Source: Cucumis sativus
Lineage: Eukaryota > Streptophyta > Magnoliopsida > Cucurbitales > Cucurbitaceae
Reading direction: 5' to 3'
Assembly (NCBI RefSeq): GCF_000004075.3
Contig: NC_026661.2
Span: 21,232,307-21,296,306 of the forward strand
Length of the DNA stretch: 64,000 bases
Made by a program: the position numbers and the translations under genes. This document shows positions 31,401 to 41,842 of the stretch, piece after piece. Below the pieces are notes generated by a model, which was given only the letters and a program-made list of their open reading frames with translations, was not told the origin of the DNA and did no database searches. Numbering within the stretch: the stretch's first letter is position 1; each line of letters opens with the position of its first letter.

Positions 31401-33512
31401 AAGGTGTCTAGGAAAATGCCTAGTTTGATGGAGTTGTGGTGTTGTATTCTTTTTAAAATAATCTTTTTAAAAGTGCAAAATATCATATCTTGGACTAGTT
31501 GTCTAGAAAACTATGAAAAGTATCTACAAATATTGCAAAATATCATAAGCTAGATCACTTACAGTTTGATAATTTGCTACTTTGTAAATATTTTGATTCA
31601 TTTTGCTATATTTGAAAACAATCATGTGCCTTTACTCCTTTCTTTTCCCTCTTAATTTATCAGACTTTGGAGCAAACGTATTCTCCTGCACAAGAGGCTG
31701 TTATACGTGCACATTGTCGAATTGCAGAAATTGGATACGAACCAGGAGCTGCAGTTGTTGCTAGATTGCTTGTACATGGACAACAGATAGGTTATTTGGT
31801 AGGTCGAGGAGGCCATATTATTAATGACATGAGAAGAGGCACTGGTACTAGCATTCAGATATTTCCTCGCGACCAAATTCAAAACGGTGGACCTATGAGT
31901 GACGAAGTAGTACAGGTAATTCACATCCTCTTTTAACATTACTGTGCTTTTTTCCTCACCACAAACTATTTCCTTTCCAAGATTACTGCATAATCTTTCT
32001 TGCTGATACATATATGATCATGGAAGTGACCGATCATCTTGTACTTTCTTTTTCTAGTTTCCTTGGTTCTTTCCTATTCGTACAAAAAGCTGCAAAGAGT
32101 ATTTAGCATATCAACCTAGTAGTTAGCCGACTATTTAGCATATCAACCTAGTAGTTAGCCGATAGATTTTTTCACCCCTATATTATCATAACAAAAGCTG
32201 CTGGGACAAATGTTGCATGGTCTTTTTGTAGTCTATATGATAGTTGAGATATGTATATTATATTGTAAATGCCTTTTCTAAGAAATAAGATGAAGAATTT
32301 TAATACGAACGCTTATATCCCCTTTCCTTTTCATGTAACGGCTGCATGATCGTGTGATTAGATCTTGTTAACAGTTAGATGGCTTGTAATGACCAACTAA
32401 AAGAAGTAATCGCCATGTCAAATTGATGTTTGTTTCATTAATACGTTTATTTCTCATCAAAATATGGCCAGAGATTGTTGTTTCTGTATAGATTTACCAT
32501 CACACTAGTCCAATTTTCTGTTGAAAACTGATTTATGTTAATGTTCATTGCAGGTGATCGGAAATTTGCCGTCCGTACAGGACGCTTTATTTCATATAAC
32601 AAATCGAATTAGAGATACTTTCTTCCCGATGAGACCACACGTACCAAACTTCAACAATCATCCACCTTACTTGTCGCCTCACCCAGAAACACCTCCTCCC
32701 TTATTTAGGCCAGGAAGTAATGCACATTCCCCTGGGTACTATCCTTCTCAAGCTGGAGGTCTCCGTGGGACCGAACGTCCTCCTTACCATTCCCACCCAC
32801 TTGATCATCAGCCTGCATATCCTCATAATGTTAGTTTCGGTGGTGGTAACAACATGGATGGAGTTCCATATCCCCATGGCATGGAGAGACCAGGGCCAGG
32901 TTCTTTTGAGAGACCTTCTCCTAGATCATGGACTTCTCAGGTCATTGCTTGAACTTTCCAAGAAACCTAGACTCTTTATCGTGTCAAACTGATTGGGAAA
33001 TGTGTTTATTTGTTTGTTTGTTGAATATGCAGGTTAGTAGCGAAATACCCAAGGGACCAACTGATGGGTTTGGCATGGTTTCAAGGAATGAGCCCTACGG
33101 CAGGTAACTAATTCCAAAGTGTCGGAAGATGGTTACTTCGTAAACTTGGTGTTAACAGCTACTTATTGGTGTCTTTCAGTGGAGGTCCTCATTTTATGGG
33201 AGGCACATCTATGGAGATGGTGATTCCACAGACTTTAATTTGTCACATCTATGGAGAGAACAACAATAACATTGCTCATGTTCAGCAGGTTAGTCGAGTT
33301 TCAAAAGTTGGGCACACATATTGTGTTTTGGCCTCTATAATAATGTGTTTTGTGTGGTACTGTGGCAGATATCAGGAGCAATGCTGGTGGTTCATGATGC
33401 TAAACCTGGGATGTTTGATGGTAAAGTAATCATGTCCGGCACACCCGATCAAATTCGAGCTGCCCAGAGACTTGTCCATGCCTTCATCTTGTGCGGAAAG
33501 ACACAATCATGA
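28456..33512 (+). CDS. Five-KH-domain RNA-binding protein (HEN4/RCF3/PCBP-like)
   Basis: Seven exons: 28456-29211, 29300-29731, 31664-31915, 32554-32940, 33033-33103, 33180-33288, 33369-33512; 716 aa. After a Pro-rich N-terminus come KH1 (about 68-115, no proper GXXG loop), KH2 (198-265, GRGG at about 215), KH3 (343-395, GKGG at about 360), KH4 (426-495, GRGG at about 443), a Pro/His/Gly/Tyr-rich linker (about 505-640) and KH5 (about 644-710, loop degraded to YGEN). Five KH domains with weak first and last copies are the layout of the plant HEN4/RCF3 group, nuclear proteins acting in pre-mRNA processing. From memory the closest Arabidopsis relative by position is At1g51580. The predicted role is single-stranded RNA binding; targets are unknown. 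Intron 2 (1.9 kb) contains SINE and LINE remnants. Confidence 0.93.
30078..30236 (-). repeat. tRNA-derived SINE-like element
   Basis: Read on the minus strand: ATGGATTGAGCTAGTGGTAA (A-box region), CGAGACACGACCTTGATG, AGGTTATGAGTTCAATTCAT (B-box region), GGTAGCCACTTGTC, then ATATGTTGTGGAGTTAGATG GGTTGTC. This order is that of a widespread eudicot SINE and matches the fragment at 8535-8660. Its 5' head is repeated again at about 30403-30443 because of the adjoining tandem duplication. It is in antisense orientation inside intron 2 of the KH gene. Confidence 0.6.
30191..30610. repeat. About 210-bp direct tandem duplication in KH gene intron 2
   Basis: Copy 1 is about 30191-30400 and copy 2 about 30401-30610. 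Shared words include TTTACCA.TAGCTCAATCCA, GAACTTGTTTGAGTTCATAG, TTATTATTTTATTTTATTCT and CTTCACATATTGGTCTTCCC. Identity looks to be about 90 percent. The duplication includes the head of the SINE-like element. A weaker second echo follows: CCGACTAGTC and TCTTTTTAGTATC occur near 30609 and again near 30688. Confidence 0.85.
30845..31470 (+). mobile_element. Degenerate LINE fragment (reverse transcriptase tail plus zf-RVT)
   Basis: A frame-broken plus-strand region reads EEFLCEGWSKGG near 30870, then GFGGLGIGNFEACNR near 31025 (the GGLGIG...N motif after the LINE reverse transcriptase), then FVWLVLLDWVNTLDKVSR at about 31360-31410, which is the zf-RVT zinc-binding domain pattern. The order is right for plant L1-type ORF2, but frameshifts and stops separate the pieces. 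Sense orientation inside intron 2 of the KH gene. Confidence 0.65.
31545..31620. repeat. AT-rich dispersed repeat fragment
   Basis: TTTGCTACTTTGTAAATATT, then TTGATTCATTTTGCTATATT, ends about 45 bp before KH exon 3. It is the same family as 20755-20885, and here it sits close to the splice acceptor. Confidence 0.55.
32100..32163. repeat. Exact 32-bp tandem duplication in KH gene intron 3
   Basis: TATTTAGCATATCAACCTAG TAGTTAGCCGAC-type unit at 32100-32131 and again at 32132-32163, with no visible mismatch inside the shared core. Recent slippage or repair-type duplication. Confidence 0.9.
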
Positions 33513-34216
33513 TAAACCTACCAAAACAACCACGAAAATTGGATTGTCTCAAAAGTTTTTATCGGAGTCTAAATATACACATGGTGAGTTAGTAGAGTGC
33601 TATCTCAATTTAGGTACAGAGTTCGAGTCCATTTTCCCCTGTTTCAAACATGTTTTCCAGCCACCCTAGCCGGAAGTGCACATTGTAGAAAATCAATAAG
33701 AAAAATACGAAGTTATTTTCAATTTTTGTAGCATATAATTTATAATCGTATTGTACCATTCATATCAGATTTGATTCGACCCTTATGCTAGTGGCAGCCA
33801 TTGGAGATTCTGTAGAAAGGAAGACAGAGAATTATGTGCAAGTGAAAATGCAGGACAAAAATAAAATCTGATTACGAAAAACAAAACAAAAAAGAACCGT
33901 TTCATTGTACACCCGCAGGAGATGATAATTTACAAGATTCTAGGAATTGACAATTTGAAATGGTTCACAATGTGATAAAACAAAAGGCTAATAAATTAAT
34001 TAGTACGCGTACACGGTTCACCCTCGATGCAGCCAGCTTTGGAAGATACAAGGGTTCGTTCCTCTTGTCTGATGGGTGTGAATCCATCTATAGCCATCAG
34101 TGAAATTTTAAATCTGTCAAATGTTGACTAACTCATTTCAACCTAATCTCTATAGGAGAGATGTATGGTTTTTGCTAAATTCCGCAACAGCAATCTCATA
34201 GCCATCTGTCACAATT
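33513..34216. other. Convergent intergenic region, KH gene 3'UTR and GATA gene 3'UTR
   Basis: About 700 bp separate the stop of the KH gene (+) from the stop of the GATA gene (-), so the two 3'UTRs face each other and may overlap. A tRNA-like segment lies at 33582-33640. No open reading frame of note. Confidence 0.6.
33582..33645 (+). repeat. tRNA-like/SINE remnant in the KH gene 3' flank
   Basis: TGGTGAGTTAGTAGAGTGC resembles a pol III A-box region, and 33620-33630 AGTTCGAGTCC is a 10/11 match to the B-box GGTTCGANTCC, about 30 bp downstream. The segment does not fold into an obvious full cloverleaf with paired acceptor ends, so it is read as a SINE or tRNA pseudogene remnant rather than a working tRNA gene. 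Confidence 0.4.
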
Positions 34217-37200
34217 CTAAACACCTTTCGGGTTGGACTCAGAATCTCCATTCTGCACAGCATTCTAAAACAGATTTGAATGATTTGATGTAATGGGCGA
34301 TATTAACGACTACAAAAACAATGGTAAAGAAAACAACAATATAATACAACTTTCCACCTCATTTCTATTGAAGGTTGCAGTTTGTCCACCCTGATTTGGA
34401 GTTTTTGAGAGGTCCCGAAGAGTTCCCTTGACAGTCCACGGGGTTAGAAATTAGAAGTTTTTTTTTTTTAAGGATGCGAGTCTTACTATTATTAATATTG
34501 AAAAATGAAGAGACAAAGCTTAATGTAAATGAAGGTTATACAAATAGCAATAGGGGAAGGGAAGGGAGGATCAGCAAGCACCTCACATCTCAATAGAAAT
34601 TACAAGTAATTAAAACAAAAACATTAAGGGCTATTCGCTACCTAACAGCCTTCAAGAAAAGATTTACTAAGGCGAAAAGCAGAGCAGCTAAATGCACCAC
34701 ACCATTTTCTGAATCATGTCTATCGAAAACTCTGAAACTGGTTTAATAACACCATTCTTAATGACTTTTATAGGCTTCTAACAAAAAGGAGGTAATTTAG
34801 GTTCACTGTATACCATTAATAAATATCACAACAGAAAAGCCAATCCAGAAATATTTGGCATTTTCTAACAATCCATGACTGGAAAGACCCTTAATTGTCT
34901 AATAGGCCTTATGCCCTCATTTGACACTTCAATTTGTTGAATGTACTTTAATTTTGGTTGATTGAGTACAGTATAGTTCGTATAGTCTAATATATAATCC
35001 TTGAGTGCTCTCTCAAAAGTTAATAAGATTTTAATGTTCCAAGCTTTAGCTTTAGCTTGGAAGTCTTAAAGAAGTTAGTCTACTAAGTTTATACATTTTG
35101 ACGAGATATCCTTCATATCTTCAAAGTTTCAAACCTGCAGGAGACTTTTAGTCTTTAGAGCTTCAGACTTTATGATGATGGTACATTCCCACTACAGCAA
35201 AATTTTACGTCAAACATATTAAGCCAAGCATACCATAGGAATCCCAAAATAAAGTGAAACCTTCATCATATCCACCCTCATCCATGCTGTCTAATTCTAA
35301 ATCCTACACAAGAATCGCTTTGGCTCTCTTAATCCCAACATAGAATGCAATAACCACTACACGTCATCCACTCTACTGATTGGAATCCACTTCCTGAAGA
35401 ATCTATGCTCCAAGGACTTTGAAGAAGCTCTATCAAGGATTGTAAAATCATTGCAGTTATCTAAATTCTAATGTAAAAAGGCGTTACTCTGCTATACAAC
35501 CATAAAACTCCGTGGCACCTTAATCACTTTTGCTTAATAGGAAGGGAACTAGAAAGCATCCAACTAAGTTCCACCGTACATGAATGGAGAAATTATACAA
35601 AAACTACCAATAGCATTTAAAGGAATAGGGCGATTATATTAGCAAGCAATCTAGCCACTTTGAAGTCCTAATCCATGTTCTGTTGGCTTAATACATCGGA
35701 TTTTGTATTATGAAGAATTTGCAACCAGTTGATGATATTTATCTGGATTGCATAAGAGACATAAAAACGCTTACACCTTGGTGTATTGTTATCCAGAATG
35801 TCACTCTTCCTTTCAATTTTTCATTTTGTAGAGCCCTTTACAACAAAGAAATTGATGAGTTAGTTCCTTTCTATTTCTAATTCCAAAAGTTAAACTTAAT
35901 ATTGGGCTTAGCGACAGCCTTCCAAAAGGTCTCATGTAGGCTTTTATATATATATATATATAAAACAATTTTATTGATGTTCTAAAATTTACGAAAGGGA
36001 CAATCGATCCATTATGATTACAAAAGGCTTTCCCAATTTGAAGAAAGGTGAACATAACTATAGGAAGTGGAGATGTTAGACAATTTACACCATGAAACAG
36101 CATAATAAATAATGCGATCAAAGAATACTTCAAAATTCTGCTGTGTCTATCAGAACCCTTTTTCTTGCACTCTTTTTCCAAATGAGCCAAAAGAATGATC
36201 TATTGACGTGGAACCACAGAAAGACTTCGGCACCATTGAAGGGGTGGCCCAATGAAACAAGAGTGAGGGTAACTTCTGCGTCCCTAGGAACTAGGAAGGG
36301 TTGTAGGACATCCAATATTCAAGGTGATAGGAGCCCAAAAAGAAGAGGATCTAGGGACGTCATTGAGGTGAAGACTGAAATAAGCAGTGGACTATTGCCC
36401 ATGCTTGCAACAGATGTTAGAAACGAAGAAAGATCCATCTATAATTTACTGGCAGTTATGTTCAAGATCTCACATCTCAGATTTGCTAAAGTTGATACAA
36501 TCCTTTAAGCTTAAAGCACGATATAATACGCATTTTCAAAAGAACTATATCACCATATTAAAAGATGTTAACGTCTTTTAACCTTTCTTTTTTTTTTTTG
36601 TGTGTGTGTGTGGGTTGGGGGGAGGGAGGTGAATGTTTGATACCTTGTTTGCCCACATGAGTCCACAAGCATTGCAAAGGGTTCTTGGCCCATCAGGTCC
36701 ACGTCGCATCATTGGTGTTGACTTCTCACTAATACCACAATGTCGACAGCTACAGGCCAATAAATTAAAAATGTGAATCAATCAATAAAGCAATAAGCAT
36801 GACTATTTAAAGAGTAGTTGAACTAGATCATAAATAAAAACTAACAGAATTTCTTGTTGTTGGGATCCATTTCCATCACTACTCCAGCTCTCATTTTGTT
36901 CCCAACTCGCCATGGCCAATGATGAATCTTCATGAATGGGTTTAGAAGATGTGAACTGGCCTTTATTACGCTGCATCCTATAAGAGTAAGAACAACAAAG
37001 TGAAAACATTAAATATAAGCTCAGTGATCTGTTTTGAATTTATCAATATAGTTATTAAAATAACTTATGTACAACGAGAAAGTGTATGTAAGAAATCTGT
37101 CGGCACACAAACAAAATAATTTCAACTTCTTGCGACAAAGCATGCTGCAAGATGCATTATTGGTCAGCAAGTGTGAAACTACAGGTTAGTGAGTCGAAAG

Positions 37201-39117
37201 TTTTCAGTTGCACTTATAATTGTTGAATCAGTAAAGTAATGGGCTAGATGTGCAGTCTAAGACATAATATTTTCTCCAAAATTAGAGTCAAAAGCTATTT
37301 GAAAGCATGTAGCTTTTTTTAAAGAAATTTTTTAAAAGGTGTTTTGATTGATTTTGAACTGAAAGTAAGTTTGTTTTGGTTTTTTGTTTCAATTAAAAGA
37401 GATATCAGTAGACAAACTACTAACTGCTACACTGGATACTTAACGCAACTTTGAGACTAATTACAAGTTAGCCACTACCTAAAACTGTTTCCAGCTCCTA
37501 AAGCCCTCTTCAATTCTCTCTTTTGTTTATAAGAACCTCTTCAATTCTCATAAATAAGCATAATGAAACTGAACTTATAGGCAGGAAATGTTGTAAAGTA
37601 ATTGGCAAAAAACCTTTGCTAATTCAGAGAGAGAGGAATCATCAGGATGACAGCCAATGAACAAACTAAAGATGCATAAAGTATCCATTGATCATGTCAT
37701 CAGAATTTTACACATTCATCATTTTGCTACCCAGTTCAACAAGAATACATGACACTAAACAGCTTCAACCATCAGCTGAAAAACTATGCTTAAATCAAAC
37801 TAAGCCTCATAATAGGAACATACAGCATTAACTCCCAACTCTTAGAAGAAAATATAACCCTATTGAAGATGAAATAATAGATAACTTAAGGGAGAAAAAA
37901 AATAATCCAACAATAAAGGAAGGTGAGATACCTAAGTGCTACCTCTTTACGAACTGTATACCGAATTTTCTTGTCAAAATTACGTTCCTTTCGCTTTTCA
38001 CGAAATCTAATCAAAGAAGCTAATCTCTGAGGGACACTTAGACGTGGGGGAATATTGGCAAGTGCCTGGTTAAACGCTTCATCAGTGAGATGCTACAGAT
38101 GAGATAACACGTCATTCTTTAATAGATAGTACAATAAAATAATGGTAAAATGTTGACAAGAAGAAATACATACCCTATCATTTGGCTGATTGGTTATTGG
38201 GATCGACGGAACACGCAAAGGTACTTCACGACCTCCCAATAATAATAACACGGCTTGTACCTGAAAAGGAGTTCTTTAAACTATTGAGAAAGTGGGAAAC
38301 CATTGAACCAATAAAGAACAAACTATATATGCTAACTGATGAACTAGTAGGTACATGCGAAATTGCTAACATGAATTTCTTTAGATAAGCAACCAATATT
38401 TCTACTTAGCCATAAAAATGGTAATTAGGGTATCTTGCTTGCACCTCAAATGACTAGCATTCACGTATTATCATTGCATAAACCATCCAATTAATCCCAT
38501 CCCATCCATCGCCTATAAAGCCCAAATCAAAAGGTCCACTTAGTCATAAACCGGTAATGTCGATAAACATGTCAGTGTCAATTTAGAATATCTCAGTCAC
38601 AATGAAAGTGAAAGATACTTAGGTCACAACATCAAACGAAGACTGTGAAGGACCAATCTGACTCAGCAGTTTTTTCAACAACTAGGAAGAGAGCTCGGAA
38701 AGGTTAATTGTGCAAATGTAGTGTTATCTCAACATCAGAGTATCACTTCAAGAATTCTCTAAACTGTTTTTACTTTATACAGTTAACACAAGCAGAAAAC
38801 GAATAAACCTTTTCAGGCGAGACAGAATCGAAAACATAAACTTGACCCTGATAAGACAGGGTGAGCTGGTCGCAGTTCTCGCCTCCTCGATCCACCATTA
38901 CACCACGATTCTCAGCAAGATCACCATGGTCCGATTGAACTTCCCTTTCCACAACCATAATACCATGACCTTCATTTTCATGTTCATCAGCCAATCCATT
39001 CCCATTACTCATATAATGCAAGTCATGGTGTTCCTGTTCTTGCACAGATTGCGTGTGCATCGAATGCTGTGCATGGCCGATATGCATCCGTCCATCACTT
39101 GGATGAATACTGTCCAT
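34217..39117 (-). CDS. ZML2: TIFY-CCT-GATA zinc finger transcription factor (ZML type)
   Basis: Seven coding exons, transcribed right to left: 39117-38809, 38260-38174, 38092-37932, 36977-36846, 36749-36644, 34426-34358, 34252-34217; 299 aa, close to Arabidopsis GATA25/GATA28 (about 300-310). The protein begins [22 protein letters not shown] domain ([19 protein letters not shown] then [12 protein letters not shown]) lies at about 85-115, a CCT domain ([20 protein letters not shown] then [20 protein letters not shown]) at about 148-195, and a class C GATA finger C-X2-C-X20-C-X2-C (CRHC...[11 protein letters not shown]) at about 231-265. It is a nuclear DNA-binding regulator of the ZIM/ZML group linked to light and stress responses. 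The orthology symbol is tentative. A 5'UTR intron probably ends just before the ATG (acceptor GGGAGCAG). Intron 5 (2.2 kb, 34427-36643), before the last two short exons, holds a LINE fragment. The last exon codes only 11 residues and is the least certain part. Confidence 0.9.
36018..36320 (-). mobile_element. LINE C-terminal fragment in GATA gene intron
   Basis: On the minus strand one frame reads [21 protein letters not shown] (near 36230-36170). After a frameshift it continues [17 protein letters not shown] and [12 protein letters not shown], followed by a stop codon at 36018-36020. FFD.I...A.SWCK......YS......NW.SLL is the usual extreme C-terminus of plant L1-like ORF2. The fragment is sense with respect to the GATA gene and is followed downstream by a TA microsatellite at about 35946-35962. 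Confidence 0.6.
36590..36616. repeat. Poly-T plus (GT)n microsatellite beside GATA exon 5
   Basis: A T run followed by TGTGTGTGTGTGTGGG lies about 30 bp downstream, in gene sense, of the donor site of the zinc-finger exon. Confidence 0.8.
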
Positions 39118-39904
39118 TTCACTGCTCCCGCCAAAACACCGGAAAAAAAAAAGTAAAAAAGAAACCTCGATTAATCGTTGACAAGCATTACGCATGAATA
39201 AAAATAGGAGGAAAGTCCATCCTAACCCTACCGAATTCAATGCCAAACTCACAATAAACACTAAGTAACCAAAATGAAGAATATCCGTAACTGCGTACGA
39301 GAACATCAAGTCGATAGTTCAAAACCAAATTCTAAGTTCATTATGCCTAACACAATGTCAATGTGCTGTGAGTTGAAGAAGTCAATTTCCTCCATTTTCG
39401 GTAAAAATAAACTCAGGGAGAGGGAGTGATGAGAAGCGAAGAGTGGTATAAGACGATCAATTGAGATTTTGGTTAAAATTACCATCAAATAGAGTGGATA
39501 ATCCAACAGATGATCGCGAAATCCACAACACGATGAAACCAATCTCCTGGCTCTGATGCGAAGTAGCTTTGAAAAGTAGAGGATCGACGATCACATTGAT
39601 TTTCAGGTGGATGATCTCTCCTCGGGAAGGGAAGGGCTGAAGATGCGATCTGACCCAATTGGGATCAACGGCGGATTGAGCTCGGAGGGAGGAGAGAAGG
39701 TTCTAGAAACTAGCGACAGACGTGCGCTGAATGTCTCCCGCTTGCGCTTAACACATATTTTGATTCGGGATTTTTATACCATGTGATTTTATAAAGTTTT
39801 TTTTACCCATTTCCTTCTTACTTTTACAACTTTTTTATCTCTTTATTAAAAAAATATAGTTATCTTATTATTGTGAAATTTTATTTTAAATAACAAAAAC
39901 ATTT

Positions 39905-40050
39905 ATTAATTATAGATATGGACGGTTATGTATATGTATAATATAGACATGTTAGTCTATGTCCATCGTAGATATATCAATATTGTGATATTTTGTTATA
40001 TTTTTATAGATATTTTATTCATTTTACTACATTTAAAAACAGTTCTGTTG
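39905..40050. repeat. AT-rich dispersed repeat
   Basis: Contains GTTATATTTTTATAGATATT, then TTATTCATTTTACTACATTT, preceded by TAGATATATCAATATTGTGA. It is the same general pattern as the blocks at 20755 and 31545. Confidence 0.45.
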
Positions 40051-41082
40051 TTTTTATATTTAAAAAAATGTAAAAATATGCTTGATAATTATTTTGTACA
40101 CTCTCAAATATTTCAAACTTCGCATACTTTAGCATAGTTTACCAACCTGACTTCTGGTATGCTTTTGTGAAATTGTCCATTGAAAATCTAAAATGTTTCA
40201 ACTCAATCTCTTCGAGGTTTTTACATGACTTGCAGGTCCTTAGCGACTCCTGTTTGAATATTATGTCGATCCTAATGAGATTCTCACGTTGTTTCTCTTT
40301 AACTCCCTCGCAATTTTTATTAAAGTTTCATTGGGTTATACGAGCTCCCTCATAAGTCATTGAAGCTTTCCTCGTCACTCATCTTAGTTCTCTGGTGAGT
40401 TATTTGAGCTCTTTTGTATATTTTATTTAGATGGATCTTTTAAGCTTCTCCACTAATCCTCGTAAATCCATCGTGTGTCACGTTAAGGTTCTCCATGGGT
40501 ATTTAGTTGAACCTAATTGTTGTTTGTAGGCCATTATCTTTCATTGAGTATTTGTCTCTTTCTAGACCAGTAATTTTAGGATGACTAGGCAAGTCTATGC
40601 AACATTTTGAATTAGCAAATGACTTATTTTATTTCCTTTTCTTGAGTCATAACATAATTATTCTCTTAAAACTACAAAAGTGTTGCCATTCTATGAAGTT
40701 ATACTCTACATGTGATTGATGGCAAAAATTTTACTAGTTTAGGAACTTATATTTATATAGTTTGCCACTTTTAGTTAACTAAAGAAAAATGTAACTTCAT
40801 TAATCTGAAGACATTGTAAATACGTTAGAATAACTTTGCATTGTCCATAAGCAAGGAATCTATTTGTACAAAATCAATATTAGTTTTTTCTTATTCTATA
40901 AAAGTAAAAGTACCAATAGATAAGGCTTATAATAGAAGACATTAGAGAATTTCACGTTTCTAGTCATAGACCAAAGAAGAGATAAAAAAACCTTAAGTAG
41001 AAAAAAAGAAGTTAAGTTAATGGTAAAAGATGTAGGAAAATTTCAACCAATGATTAAAAACCAATAAAAACACAAACCCTAA

Positions 41083-41842
41083 GGAGCGTTTGGATTAAGG
41101 GAGTTGAGATGGAAATAAGGGTGAGAATGGGTATGACACATAAATTGAGTGATGTGTTTTCTTATTCTCGACTCTCTTTTCTTTTTTTATATGTATTATT
41201 AAAGTTAATTAATTTAAACTAACAAAATTAAATTTGTGATTTATAAAATTACATTACCATCTATAAGTACCTAATTTAATGAATTACTATATACATATAT
41301 ATTTTAAACCATGTATTAATAGATAAAATAATTGATAAATTATAATTATGTTAAACTAATTATAATTTCATTAAGAAACAAATTAATGACAATTATCTAA
41401 CTATATTAATAATTTGATTGTATTAGTTGTTTTTGTGCTTATCTAAAAACAAGTATGCATATATCCGTAAATTATAAGAGTTTTTTTCAACTAATAGAAA
41501 AAAATTGACAAACTATTTATACTTTATCAAACAAGCCACTATAACAAAATTAATTACACTTTATTTTTTTATATAAATTCATATTTTATAAACTCTTCAA
41601 ATTTATCCTATCAAGTTACTCATTTTATCTACACTAATAATTGATAGTTTAATAAGTATTATTACTTGATTGTTAAATAACTATTTTTTCTCATACGTTC
41701 TTAATACCATTCACGTGCACAACAAAAAAACAGGCATTCTTGATTCCCATTCCCATCAATCTTATCCTCATACTTATTTTTTCCGTGCGTTAATCTTCAG
41801 CCATGTTATTCTCATCCTAATTTTCTCATTCCAAATGACCCC
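41083..41842. mobile_element. Tourist/PIF-Harbinger-like MITE, 760 bp, TAA target duplication
   Basis: The left end GGAGCGTTTGGATTAAGG and the reverse complement of the right end, GGGGTCATTTGGAATGAG, form an imperfect terminal inverted repeat. The subterminal parts are also related (GAGAATGGGTATGA against GGGAATGGGAATCA). TAA lies directly outside both ends (41080-41082 and 41843-41845), the 3-bp target duplication typical of PIF/Harbinger elements. The interior is AT-rich and non-coding, so the element is non-autonomous. It is located between the GATA and MNS genes. Confidence 0.65.

Noticed and set aside
36143..36508. 121-codon plus-strand frame in the GATA intron
   Set aside because: No domain; it lies opposite the LINE fragment whose minus-strand reading gives the recognisable protein pattern.
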